Source: Neostapfia colusana (taxonomy: Eukaryota > Streptophyta > Magnoliopsida > Poales > Poaceae). From it: a DNA stretch of 64,000 nucleotides. The first letter of the stretch is position 1, and every line of letters starts with the position of its first letter. The stretch spans positions 27,103,241-27,167,240 of the forward strand of contig JASWHV010000005.1 of NCBI GenBank assembly GCA_030760725.1, in the 5' to 3' direction. Positions 1-11,715 of the stretch are shown here, piece by piece. The notes beneath the pieces are model-generated. The model had not been told where the DNA came from, searched no databases, and saw only the letters and a list, made by a program, of their open reading frames with translations. The translations under genes were made by a program, and so were the position numbers.

Positions 1-1918
1 ACATACTTGAGCCGCACGTATGAATCTCCTATTGTAAAAAGAATAAATGATTTGTTATCAGTTGGTATAGGCAAGATAATTCTTATTACAGAAACAACAA
101 AGATTACTACCTCAAAAAACATTGTGCTGTAGGTGCAGTCATCTCAAACCCCAGGTAATATAGGACAGAAGCCTCCATTTCCAAAACCTATTTGACTATG
201 TGTTTAGAAGATGAGATTGGAAAAAATATGGAGAAATGAATAAGAGTTTACTGGGCCATGGACCTCATCCTTGGTATATGAATCATCGGTAAGGTAGCAG
301 AGCTCTTCTACTTGAGGAGGACATATTTCTTCATATTTCCTGAAATTTGACATATTGGCACCATAATATCAGAAAAAAAACATAAATAAAAATAAGAGAC
401 AGAAATAGGCTGAAAAAACTGAAACTTACGCTGATATAAGCAAGCAAGCAATACCAAGTAATTGCAATCTGTGCCGGCTAATTGCTTTGACGGATAGGTA
501 ACGGTCAATGTAATTGACTGTAAGGTATAAGGTTTCAAGAACAAGACGATATTCTTCTATGACCTGAATTGAGAAGAGGCGAAAAGTAACAGAAATCTAG
601 AGGATCATTATTGGTTCTTCAAACTTTCGAAACTTGTTTTCCTTTTAAGTGCAAATACTTACTTCAACAAGCCAGTCTATTAATGCCGCCCTCATGCTTG
701 TGCTTATATCTATCTGAGTGGTTGCCACAAAATTTGATGAAGGCCTTCTCCTAGTCTGGTAGAAACCAAACATCACATTAGAAAAGTGTAAATGTAGGCA
801 TCTTGCTTCAGGATGGACACATTGGAAAATAAACAGGCAACCAGGAGCAGCCACACACAAGCCTAACCCAGAGTGATATTATGTACAAACTACAAACATT
901 GTAATGCTACGAATTGTGGTGGCACCACATTTTCACATCAAGAAACTACTAAGTAGAATGTGGAACTATAAAATTTAGTGATGAGGCAGTGGCGCAGTGC
1001 AGTGTCTTGTAGAGATGTAAGGAAACCACATATATAATAGTAGGCACTAGGCACCACTTGCCACCCTTCTAGACCTTAACAATCTTTTAGAAATTGCAAT
1101 GTCTTGTTCAAAGTAAGATAAATGCAAAAAGTTCCTCAAAAAATACATGCAAAAAGCTTTACATAAATTATTCTCATACTAGCACATGAACCAGTATATA
1201 TAACAACTTGGCCACAAGAATTTATTCAATTTTCAAGCATAACTGGACACATACACACTGCAGATATTTCTTCATGCTAAGAGTACACATGTATCAACAG
1301 AACCGTGACATGAGCAAGAATTAATCACCTCAGCTTTCCTCAAGTTCTTGTAAATATCATCGGCAAGGGACGCACACAGTTGTGGATCCTCCTTGTAGTT
1401 GTCAATGTCAAAGATATTCCCAGCTTTTGTAGGACTAAGTATCTTCCAGTTAAATGCTGCAACAGTAAATAAATACAAAAAGTTTAACACAAAGAACCAC
1501 AAAGCCAAATGAGAACTGTCATCGTTTGACAAGTGAACAAACCTGAAACGTCCTTACTATCAGAGATATGAAGCTTATCACTGGCCCAACAATGCAAATA
1601 AGCTTCCATTGAGGAGTCTCCATCATCAATGCACTCAAAATCAGGGCTTCCAATTGAGGTACATGTTGACATAGTGTCTTCCATGGAGGCACGGTCTTTG
1701 GAGAGGCCAGGTGAGTTGCCACCTGCTGGCACAATGCATGGCATAGAAGAGAGGGAAACATTTTCCTCCTGGAGGGCGATGTCATGGTGCGATACTGGCC
1801 AATCAAACTGGCCAGAGGCTGCTTTTTTAATAGAACCCCCTTCTGTGTTGACATTGTGAAGGCTTGCAAAAGATCCTCCCTTCTTCACAAAAGCAAGTGA
1901 TTTGGTAGAACTAAATTT
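1..1918 (-). CDS. CYCA1: Cyclin A1-type gene, exons 2-8 (3' end outside window)
   Basis: A-type cyclin, the regulatory subunit that activates cyclin-dependent kinases in S and M phase in the nucleus. Exons read on the minus strand: 1918-1543, 1456-1329, 755-663, 563-430, 339-264, 187-111 and 28-1 (cut by the window). Every junction has AG/GT borders and the phases (1,0,0,2,0,2) join without a shift. Seen in the sequence: the acidic segment ETMSTC-like/SPDFE before the core, DNYKEDPQLCASLADDIY, the cyclin-box signature MRAALIDWLVEV (about 663-700), then LYLTVNYIDRYLS, RLQLLGIACLLISAKYEEICPPQVEE and VLEMEASVL. This order is that of plant cyclin A1, and no stop or frameshift is visible. Exon 2 begins KFSSTKSLAFVKKG straight after an intron acceptor, so the N terminus must come from an exon upstream; it is found at 25610-25786. 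Family identification is firm; the number of the paralogue is not. Confidence 0.9.
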
Positions 1919-2240
1919 CTGCAATATGAGCAGGTTTGAATGTTTCTAGACTTTGTTTGATTGAAACAGTTAAATGGTGCATCAGTATCACATAAATATA
2001 AATTCAACAACAACAACAATAACCAAGCCTTTATCCCAAGCATGTTGGGGTCGGCAAGACATGAAACCCAATAATTATATATAATTATATATATATATAT
2101 ATCAATGAAGTAAAAGAGAGGAAGAGATATAGGAACAACAAGGAAAAAACCAAAAAAACGAGACTAAGATTCTGGCACATGAATTGCTACTTTTCACGCG
2201 GTCCTATCATGAGTTAAGTCTCTGGATACATTCCAATCTC

Positions 2241-5154
2241 TCAAATCTCGTTTACCGCCTCCTCCCAGGTCAACCTTGGTTGTCCTCTACACATCCTAAT
2301 ATTTTCTCTACCTCTTAAAATTCCACTGTTAACCGGTGCTTCTAGAGATCTCCGTTGGATATGTCCAAACCACCTTAGTCGATGTTGGACTAACTTCTCT
2401 TCAATCAGCGCCACCCCTACCCTATCACGAATCGCCTCATTCCTTATTCGGTCTCTTCTCGTGTGCCCGCACATCCACCGTAGCATGCGCATCTCTGCGA
2501 CACTCATTTGTTGGATATGTTGCCATTTAGTTGGCCAACATTCTGCCTCATAAAGCATCGCGAGTCTAATCACCGTCCTATAGAACCTTCTTTTTAGCTT
2601 TTGTGGGACTTTCCTATCACATAGGATTCCAGAGGCTTGTCGCCATTTCATCCACCCTACCTTGATCCTGTGGCAAACATCCCCATCAATATCGCCATTG
2701 CTTTGTAACATTGATCCTAGGTATCGGAAAGAGTCCCTTCTAGATACTATTTGTCCTTGTAGACTAATATTTCCCTCTTCACGACCAACACCACTAAAGT
2801 CACACCTCATATACTTGGTCTTGGTCCTACTAAGTCTAAACCTCTTGGACTCTAAGGTTTGTCTCCATAACTCTAATTTCTTATCAACACCATCCCTAGT
2901 TTTATCTACCAGCACTACATCATCGGCAAAGAGCATGCACCAAGGGATATCCCCTTGTATATCCTTCGACACCTCATCCATCACCAAGGAGAAGATGTAT
3001 GGGCTCAAAGCTGATCCTTGATGTAGTCCTATCGTGATAGGTAATGCATCAGTCTCACTATCACTTACGCGCACATTTGTCCTAACATTATTGTACATAT
3101 CTTTGATAAGGGTAATGTACTTTATTGGTACTTTATGCTTCTCTAGTGCCCACCACATAACTGACCTTGGTATCTTGTCGTACGCCTTCTCCAAGTCAAT
3201 GAACACCATATGCAAGTCCTTTTTCTGCTCCCTATATCTCTCCATAAGCTGATGAAGCAAGAAAATCGCCTCTAGACCTCCCAGGCATAAAACCAAACAG
3301 GTTTTTAGTGACATTGTCGCTTTCCTCAGGCGGTGTTCAATCACTCTCTCCCAAAGCTTCATAGTATGACTCATAAGCTTAATCCCTCGATAATTAGTAC
3401 AACTTTGAATATCTCCTTTATTTTTTAAGATAGGTACTAATATATTTTTCCTCCATTCTTCAGTCATGTTTGACTGAAAAATGTGGTTGAATAGCTTTTG
3501 AGCCATACTATTGCCACCTCCCCAAGGTATCTCCACACCTCAAGAGGGACATCATTAGGGCTGAGGGTCTTTCCTCCTTTTATCCTTTTTAAGATCTCCT
3601 TAACCTCAAACTCTTGTATCCTCCGCACGAACCGCCTGTTGGATTCATCAAAGGAGTCATCCAACTCAACCATAGTGCTACCATTCCCATCTTTGAATAG
3701 CCTATTAAAGTAATCCCGCCATCTATTCTTAATTTCTTCATCCTTCACTAGAATGTGGTCAGTCTCATCTTTGATGCATTTAACTTGATTGAAATTGAAA
3801 GAGGGCTAATGATGATTGTATTGAGATGATGGAAAAGCTGGAGTACAGGTGTGATTATATAGAGGGATTAGGAGGGGAGAAAAGACTAAACTACCCCTAA
3901 CCCTAATCCCTCTCTAATGACTAATATATCCCTGTGTCACACCCCTAATTACAGTGTCTAACAGAAATCTCTCGTCTTTCTCTCGCGGATTTTTGCTATC
4001 TTGTATATGTCCTTTTCACCTTCTTTTGTCTCTAGTCTCTCATATAACTCATCATAGGCCTGTCCTCTTGCCTTACTCACAACCCACCTTGCATTTTTCT
4101 TGGCCTCTTTGTACTTAAGCATGTTGCTTGTGCTTCTATCATTATGCCAACTCTTGTAACACTCCTCCTTAATGACCTTTTGTACATCCTCATTCCACCA
4201 CCAAGTGTCTTTATCTACAAGTTTCTTTCCTTTTGTTACACCGAACACCTCACTAGCTATCTTCCTAATGCAAGTTGTCATCTTCACCCACATACTATCT
4301 GCATCTCCATTTTTTGCCCAGGGTCCTTCTGTGATCACCCTATTTTTAAAGGATTCTTATGGTTCTCCTTTCAACTTTCACCACTTTGTTCTTGTGATTT
4401 TGACATCTTTGTCCCGCAAAGAACATGTATGGAAGCGAAAGTCAACTACCACAAGCTTATGTTGTGTCACAACACACTCCCCGGGGATCACCTTATAATC
4501 TAGACACTCCCTTCTATCCCTTCTCTTAGTGAGGACAAAGTCAATCTGGCTAGGGTGTTGGGCACTACTAAAGGTCACTAGGTGAGATTGCCTCTTCCTA
4601 AAGAGGGTGTTAGCTACCAACAGATCATAGGCTACGGCAAAATCTAAGATGCCCTTACCCTCTTGATTTTTATCGCCGCATCCAAAGCCTCCATGTACTC
4701 TCTCAAATCCTAGGTTAGTTGCACCCACATGACCATTGAGATCTCCTCCTATGAGGAGTTTCTCGGTTATCGGTACACTACTAACCATATCCTCCAAGTC
4801 CTCCCAAAATTGGCTCTTAGCACTCATGTTGAGCCCAACTTGTGGGGCATAAGCACTAATGACGTTCAAGACAATGTCCCCAATTACTATCTTGATTAAG
4901 ATGATCTTATCCCCTCGTAGTCGAACATTCACTACTCCATCCTTAAGACTCTTATCTATTAGAACACATACGCCATTCCTAGTCCCAGCTGATCCAGAAT
5001 GCCAAAGCTTGAAACCGGTATTCTCGACTTCTCTCGCCTTTTGACTCGCCCATCTAGTCTCTTGTACACAAAGGATATTTACTCGTCTCCTAATGGCAAC
5101 ATCTACTAACTCACGTAGCTTCCGCGTCAAGAATTCTATATTCCAACTACCCAC
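2241..5154 (-). pseudogene. LINE ORF2: endonuclease and reverse transcriptase, broken
   Basis: Read from 5154 downward. The apurinic-type endonuclease covers about 5154-4378 (GSWNIEFL at the start, VQETRW, GGDLNGHVG, then IDFVLTKRR near the end). A linker region covers 4338-3964. The reverse transcriptase covers about 3748-2241, with NYRGIKLMS, FIDLEKAYDKIPR, GLHQGSALSPYIFSLVMDE and the catalytic CMLFADDVVLVD. The C-terminal part has RWFGHIQRR and a GQPRLTWEEAV tail. Frameshifts near 4360, 3500 and 3270 and a solo LTR at 3796-3963 break the frame, so no active protein can be made. The order endonuclease-RT without LTRs is that of plant LINEs with an RVGSWNIG-type start. Confidence 0.85.
3796..3963 (-). 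mobile_element. 168-bp solo LTR inside LINE ORF2
   Basis: The 168-bp segment begins TGTTAG and ends TTTCA on the minus strand and is flanked by gaaat at 3791-3795 and 3964-3968. Removing it with one duplication copy reconnects the LINE reading frame (TRDF to NQVKC). Its inner part has TATATAATC-like and AGGGGTGTGACA words typical of short LTRs. It is either a solo LTR or the remnant of a TRIM-like element; I see no internal region. Confidence 0.75.
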
Positions 5155-5255
5155 CCGTATTCCTCGGCTAGCTTCCTTACGCTTTACACCCGTCGAGTAA
5201 GATGCAAAGATCCTTGCTCACTTATCACTACATCCGGGCGATGATGTAGCTCGCC

Positions 5256-6353
5256 TGTCGAAGTGTTCGGTCGACACTTCCCCCGGGCCTGCACTGGGCA
5301 GCCCGCGGAGGTTTTTTTTCGGTGGGGCTAGTCCCTTGCGGAGAGCTTGCGCGGATGGACGAGTTAGTAAGAGCTTGACACTGAGAGTTTTACGTGGTTC
5401 AGGCCGCCGGAGCGTAAAACCCTACGTCCACGGCGAGCTATGGAGCTCGCTGTATTGCTTGCTGCTCGGGGCCGGAGTCCCGAGCTTGGGGGTGAGTTAC
5501 AGCTTGGGTGTGAATGGCTAGCATATGAGTTGCAGAAGTGCGAACCCTTGCTATCGTCGCCTACACAAGCCTTTTATAGTCCAAGACTCGGGTGGCTTAC
5601 AAGGGGGGCCCGGGACCCGACAGGTGGTACCGGGGAGATTGACTGTTATCTACCGTATCTGCAGTTATGCCGGTAGTTGTCTCTGGCGAAGGCTTCCGAG
5701 TCTCCGTCTTGCCGCCCTGCCCATGCCGCATGCTAGTCGTAGTGGTTGAGGGCGGCGCAGGCGGCATGGGATGTCTTGTCGCGGTGTTTATTGGCTGGCA
5801 GGTTCTGACATCGCGCGCCAGTCTGTGATGCGACTGGGCGCAACGGCACCTGACAGAGGCGTGCTCCGCGTCTCCGCGTCTTGGGAAGACGCGGGCCTTG
5901 AATACCTTGTACGGGCAAGGTATGGGGCGTCTTTACGCCCGCTGCCTATCGCTCGGGGGCAGGCAGCGCTGTTCTGCTGGGCACGTGGCAGGCCCGGAGC
6001 CCTTCTCAGAGGAGAGGAGGGTCCGGCCCCGCGGGGCACGTGGAGCCTTCGGACCTCTCCCCGCGAAGGGGGAGGTTCGGCTCCTGTCGGCCACGTGGCG
6101 GGCCCGGAGCTCCTCTCTGAGGAGAGGGAGGTCCGGCCCCGCCGGATACGTGGCACCTTCGGACCCCTCGCCCGCGGAGGGGGAGGTCCGGCTTTTGTAT
6201 GCCATGTGGCGGGCCCGGAGCTCTCCTCTGAGGAGAGGGAGGTCCGGCCCCGCCGAACGCGTGGCGCCTTCGGAGCTCTCCCTGCGGAGAAGGGCGAGTT
6301 CCTCAGGCATTTTCCCCTGTGCGCGGGGGTACCCCATATCTCAGGTACCGACA
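5256..6353 (-). repeat. Element A, 3' LTR
   Basis: LTR of 1098 bp, equal in length to the copy at 23681-24778 and differing at scattered sites (for example ggtcgac against ggtccac near its low-coordinate end). A TATAAAAG box on the minus strand lies at 5571-5578. The high-coordinate third (about 5960-6300) is a tandem array of CACGTG-containing units. Confidence 0.9.
5960..6300 (+). repeat. CACGTG repeat array in the LTR of element A
   Basis: Six degenerate units of about 55 bp, in alternating types that give a higher-order period of about 110 bp. Each has CACGTG or a one-base variant (near 5972, 6035, 6090, 6148, 6203, 6259), then CGGAGC or TTCGGA, then a short inverted repeat CTCTCTGAGGAGAG and GAGGTCCGG. 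The counterpart in the other LTR is at about 24395-24715. Confidence 0.8.
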
Positions 6354-6564
6354 GTGGCCCCCGGGCCCATCTCGGGGGAGATAGCGAGCCCGAGGTGGGA
6401 CCTCCGTCTCTTCTGATCTGCGCACTTTCTCTAAGTCCCGCGTTGACCGCTGCCGGAGCACGAACGGTCGCAGGATCGTGGGAGCGTGCGCCCACTTGAT
6501 GGTTGCTTTTACTGCGGCGGTTCCCAAGACTGCCACTTCTGCATGTTGCGCGCTTTCTTCGGGA

Positions 6565-7164
6565 TGTGGGCTGATCTGCCCCTGGCCCAGGGCGGCCAGA
6601 ACTGGGCCAAGTGGGCTGGTCAGCCCTAGCCCAGGCCGGCCCCTTTCTAGAAGGAATTTGAGTTTAATCTTCTTAGAGATAGATTAAAAGATCCTTTGTA
6701 ACAGATTAGGACTCTTGCAAGGGGGGCTATATATACAAGCCAAAAACACCCCAAATTGAGAGAGATCAATACAGAAAATTTTCCTCCACTTTTCTAACCC
6801 TAGCCGCCTCTCTCCCCCTTGCTGCAGCCGCCGCCTAGCCTCTGCCCTAGCCGCCGCCTCCCTCTGCCCTAGCCGCCACCAGGGGCTAGAACCAGCCGCC
6901 GCCCCTGTTTCTCCCTCTGTTCTGCGTCTCTTCAACACCAGAACAGATCGGGCATCTCCTGATTTCCTCCCTGCTCTGTTATCTCAAGAACAGAATTAAT
7001 CTGCTCAGTTTTCTGCACCAGGACTGTTCTTCTCCTTGCTGTTATTCCTCTGTTGTTGGCTGAAGAATTTTCTGGTTTGTCTTCAGGGAAGACAGATCGA
7101 TCTGCTAGGGCAGATCGGTTTATTCAGCAAGAACAGAGACAGTTTCAGCGCCGGAATTGCAACA
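6565..7164 (+). repeat. Element B, 5' LTR
   Basis: 600 bp. TATATATA lies at 6728-6735, about 164 bp into the LTR. A run of imperfect ccctagccgcc repeats lies at about 6800-6900. Confidence 0.95.
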
Positions 7165-7210
7165 TTCGTGGTATCAGAGCCCGTTTCAACCCTAGGCTGA
7201 ATTCTGCAAG

Positions 7211-10200
7211 ATGTCGTCTACACCTACAAGCAGCGGCAGTGCCATCAGCCATGACACACCCTCACCGGCAGCTCATGAGGTGAACACCGGGACGGGGTTC
7301 CCCGTGCTCACCAAGACCAACTACGCGGAGTGGGCTGTCATGATGAAGATCAAGCTGAAGGCACGGCTGCTTTGGAAGGCCGTGGAGGAGGGGAACGTGA
7401 GCGAGCAGGAAGACATGATGGCGCTTGACATCTTGGTCAGCGCTGTCCCGCCGGAGATGATCACGACGATCGGAGAAAAGAGGACGACGAAGGAGGCATG
7501 GGACACGATCACCATCATGAGGGTCGGGGCCGACCGCGTGAGGAAGACAACAGCACAGCAACTCCGGAAGGAGTTCGAAGACGCTGTCTTCAAGGATGGC
7601 GAAAGCGTGGAGGACTTCTCCCTCCGCCTGAGCGGCATGCTATCACGGCTTGCGTCGCTAGGGGAGGAGATAGGAGAAGAGAGGGCCGTGGAGAAGCTCC
7701 TACGAAGCGTTCCAGAACGCTTCCAACAGATCGTGGTGGCGATCACGACACTGCTGGACGTGTCGACCCTCACCTTGTCGGAGGTGACGGGGCGTCTCAG
7801 GGCGGCTGAGAACGCTTTCGACTCGACGCAGCGGAAGGGAGGAGTACACAACGGCCAGCTGTACCTCACTCGGGAGGAGTGGGAGGCACAGCGGAAGGAG
7901 GAGCGGTCTACCCAGTCCGCCGGTTCTTCTAAGAGGGGCGGCCGAAAGGGCCCGCCCAAGAAGAACGGAGGCAAGAAGGGAGATTCCGGAAAGGATATTC
8001 CGCGGGACCAGTGCAGGAAGTGCGGGAAGAAGGGCCACTGGGCCAGGGAGTGTCGGTTGAAGCCTAAGGAGGAGCCGCAGCAGCAGGCTTTCGTGGCAAA
8101 GGCGGAGGAGGAGGGCGCCTTGTTTATGACAAGGGTGGCCTCAGTACAGGAGGAGCCTGTACAGGAACGTCCTATGCGCCCACTGGAGATAGTGGAGGGA
8201 CGGGTCTTCGCTCACCGCAGCAACAACGATGACTTTGACGACACTCGTTGGTACCTCGACACGGGCGCGACCAACCACATGACGGGTTCGCGCGCCGTCT
8301 TCTCCGAGCTCGACGAAAACGTCGTCGGAACCATCAAATTCGGCGATAATTCCGTCGTGCGTATCCAGGGTACGGTCCTATTTGCCGCCAAGACGGGTGA
8401 GCACAGGAGGCTCACCGGTGTCTACCTCATCCCACGCCTCACCACCAACCTCATCAGCGTCGGCCAGCTGGATGAGGATGGCTACAGCATCACGGTGCAA
8501 GGAGGAGTGATGCACATACGCGATGAGCAGCAGCGTCTCCTCACACGAGTTCAGCGCGACGACAGCAAGCTGTACTCCATCAGGCTCAACATAACACGTC
8601 CGGTTTGCCTAACCGCGAGGCGTGATGATGTTGCGTGGCGTTGGCACGAACGCTACGGACACGTCGGCTTCCAGGCGCTTCGGAAGTTGGCACGAGAGGA
8701 GATGGTGCTCAGGCTTCCGCAAATTGATCATGTCGATCAATTGTGCGAAGCTTGCTTGGTCGGGAAGCAGAGGCGCTCCAGCTTCCCCAAGCAAGCTCGG
8801 CGGCGCGCGGAGGGCGCGCTCGACCTTGTCCACGGCGACATCTGCGGGCCTATCACACCAACGACTCCAGGTGGCAAGAAGATGTTCTTGTTGCTTGTGG
8901 ATGACATGAGCCGCTATATGTGGCTCTATCTTCTAGCAACCAAGGACAAGGCGCCCGACTTAATTCAGCAATTCAAGGTGACAGCTGAATTAGAGTCCGG
9001 GAGGAGGCTGAAGCTACTCCGTACTGATCGCGGAGGGGAGTTCACCTCACAGGAGTTCGGCGAGTACTGCGCTCAGCACGGAGTACATCGTCAGCTCACA
9101 GCCCTGTATACGCCGCAGCAAAACGGGGTTGTGGAGCGGCGCAACCAGACGGTGGTCGGAATGGCGAGGAGCATGTTGAAGGCGAAGGGTATGCCCGGGA
9201 TATTTTGGGGTGAGGCAGTTATCACGGTTGTCTATATCCTGAATCGATCCCCTACCCGCGGCCTCGACGGGAAGACGCCATACGAAGCTTGGCATGGAGA
9301 GCGACCAGCCGTCAATTATTTCCGAACTTTTGGGTGCATGGGGCATGTCAAGAACACGCGCCCCCACTTGAAAAAGTTGGAAGACCGGAGTACTCCGATG
9401 ATTTTTCTTGGCTATGCTGCAGGGACGAAGGGCTATCGGATGTATAATCCGGCTGATGGGCGCACATACATATCACGTGACGTGATATTCGACGAGGCGG
9501 CCAAGTGGGACTGGGGAGAAGGAGCAGGAGAAGAGGACTACACCGCCTTCCACGTCGACTCCTTAGGTCCAGCAGGTGCTGGACCTGCTGTTTCAGCACC
9601 CGGAGAGGTGCTGCAGGGTCCGGAGGGGCCGAACAGCACCCCTGCAGTGCCCAGGAGGGGCACAGAAGGGTCTGTACAGACCCTAGGAGTTCCTGCGCCA
9701 GCCTCCAGACCTGCTGGAGAGAGTCCAGCACCTGCAGCGTCGCCCCAAGGGCCCCTGCAGGGGCTGTCCAGCGCAAATCAGGGCTGGGACAGTCCTGCAT
9801 GGGGGTCAGCAGCAGCGGGGGATTCCGGACTTGAAGATTCCAGCACCTTCATCACGCCCCGGAATCCTCCACGGCCCATCTGTTTCGCCTCACCGCTGTC
9901 GGACCCCAGCAGCAATGTTGTCGACGCCTACTACGACGATGGCGCGAAACTACGGTTCCGCACGATGCGCAACATACTCGGAACCCTCACCCCTCCTGGT
10001 CGGGCTGAGCGCCCACCAAGCTTGGAGGAGGGGGAGCTTATGTTCACCACCGCGGAGGAGCCCACATCCTTCGTCGATGCTGAGGAACACCCGTGCTGGA
10101 GACGGGCCATGATTGAGGAGATGGAGTCCATAGAAGAAAACAAGACTTGGCAACTTGTTGATCTTCCTGCAGGACACAAGCCCATTGGCCTCAAATGGGT

Positions 10201-11311
10201 GTTTAAGGTGAAGAAGGACGAGCATGGGGAGGTGGTGAAGCACAAGGCTCGATTGGTGGCAAAAGGCTATGTCCAACGGCAAGGAATAGATTTTGATGAG
10301 ATATTTGCTCCTGTAGCTCGTATCGAATCTATTCGCTTGCTCCTTGCAGTTGCTGCACACAAGGGGTGGGAGGTACACCATATGGATGTGAAGAGCACCT
10401 TCCTGAACAGCAACTTGATGGAGGAGGTGTACGTCTCCCAACCCGCTGGCTTCATCATCGACGGAGCCGAACACAAGGTGTATCGGCTCAAGAAAGCTTT
10501 ATATGGACTTCGTCAGGCGCCCAGGGCCTGGAATGCCAAGCTCAATGATAGCTTGCTATCGCTTGGTTTCCAGAAGAGTACGAGCAAGCACGGGATTTAT
10601 TTCCGTGGGGCTGAAGATGAGAAGCTCATCGTCGGCGTGTACGTCGACGATCTTGTGATCACAGGAGGAGGCGATCTCAAGAAGTTCAAAGGGGAGATGA
10701 TGAAGAGGTTCAAGATGAGCGACTTGGGTCTCTTGTCATATTATCTTGGCCTGGAGGTGCGACAAACTGATGCAGGGATAAGCGTTGGGCAGGCGGCCTA
10801 CGCTTCCAAACTTGTCTCTAAAGCTGGCCTGGAAGGATGCAATCCCTGTGCATTTCCCATGGAGCAAGGCCTCAAGCTTTGCAAGACAAGTGATAGCCCG
10901 TTGGTGCATGCAACGGACTATAGGAGCTTGGTTGGAGGGCTGCGATACTTGGTGAACACACGTCCCGATCTTGCCTACTCGGTCGGGTACGTAAGTCGGT
11001 TTCTGGAGGAGCCCAAGGAGGATCACTTTGTTGCAGTCAAACGCATTGTACGCTACATAGTGGGTACAATCAACTATGGAGTCTTCTATGCAAGAGGAGG
11101 AGACATGGAGCTTATTGGGTACTCGGATAGTGACTATGCGGGAGACGTGGAGGACCGCAAGAGCACAAGCGGGGTGTTGTTTTGTCTTGGAAACAACCCC
11201 GTTTCATGGCAGTCCTGCAAGCAAAAGGTAGTGGCCTTATCCTCGTGTGAAGCAGAGTACATCGCAGCAGCTCAAGGGGCATGTCAAGGTGTATGGATGG
11301 CACGGCTGATG
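7211..11311 (+). pseudogene. Element B gag-pol polyprotein, main part (interrupted)
   Basis: Copia polyprotein in the order gag-protease-integrase-RT-RNase H. Gag is residues 1-260 (LTKTNYAEWAVMMKIKLK, KEAWDTI). The zinc knuckle CRKCGKKGHWAREC starts at about 267. The protease active site is LDTGATNHM at about 349. The integrase has its HHCC region at about 477-520 and a core with HGDICGP, LLRTDRGGEFTSQEF and PQQNGVVERRN. RT begins at about 970 (WVFKVKKDEHGEVVKHKARLVAKGY) with catalytic YVDD at about 1144. RNase H has YSDSDYAG and CEAEYIAA. The frame is open for 1367 codons and stops only because element C is inserted after codon 1367. Its last 98 codons lie at 17002-17298 in the same phase, so B had one intact frame before C arrived. 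Confidence 0.95.
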
Positions 11312-11707
11312 TGTTAGTAGCTGAATTCTTACTCTCATTGAAAGAGAGGATGACACTAGGAGTTGGGGCAATTTTCTTGTCTATTTCTCACACAATGCCA
11401 TGCCAACCCAAGGGGTTGAGGCTACATATTTATAGCTGCCATGGCAGCCAAGCATATGCCACAAAGATGCTAGTCTAAGATGCTTAGATGCTGTCCTAAT
11501 ATGCTGTCCATGGCTGACACTAAGATGCTGTCCTAGTGTCCTTAATATGCTGTCCTAGTGTCCTTAGATGCTGTCCTAATTAGGGCCACAAAGACCAAAG
11601 GACTAGAGTACAACAAAGACCAAGGACTAAAGTGCAACAAACTAAAGGACTAGGGTACAAGGGACTAGGGGACCAAAGACCAAAGGACTACAAGACTTAT
11701 TCCAGCA
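11312..11707 (-). repeat. Element C, 3' LTR
   Basis: 396 bp, ends TG and CA. The inner part contains several copies of gatgctgtcctaat-like words (about 11485-11580) and an AAGGACTA repeat (about 11597-11690). Confidence 0.97.
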
Positions 11708-11715
11708 TTCTCCCC

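Noticed and set aside
5771..6499. Long overlapping open frames on both strands in the LTRs of A (also 24197-24838)
   Set aside because: They run through a GC-rich tandem array in which stops are rare in all frames; the composition is Arg/Gly/Pro repeats with no domain.
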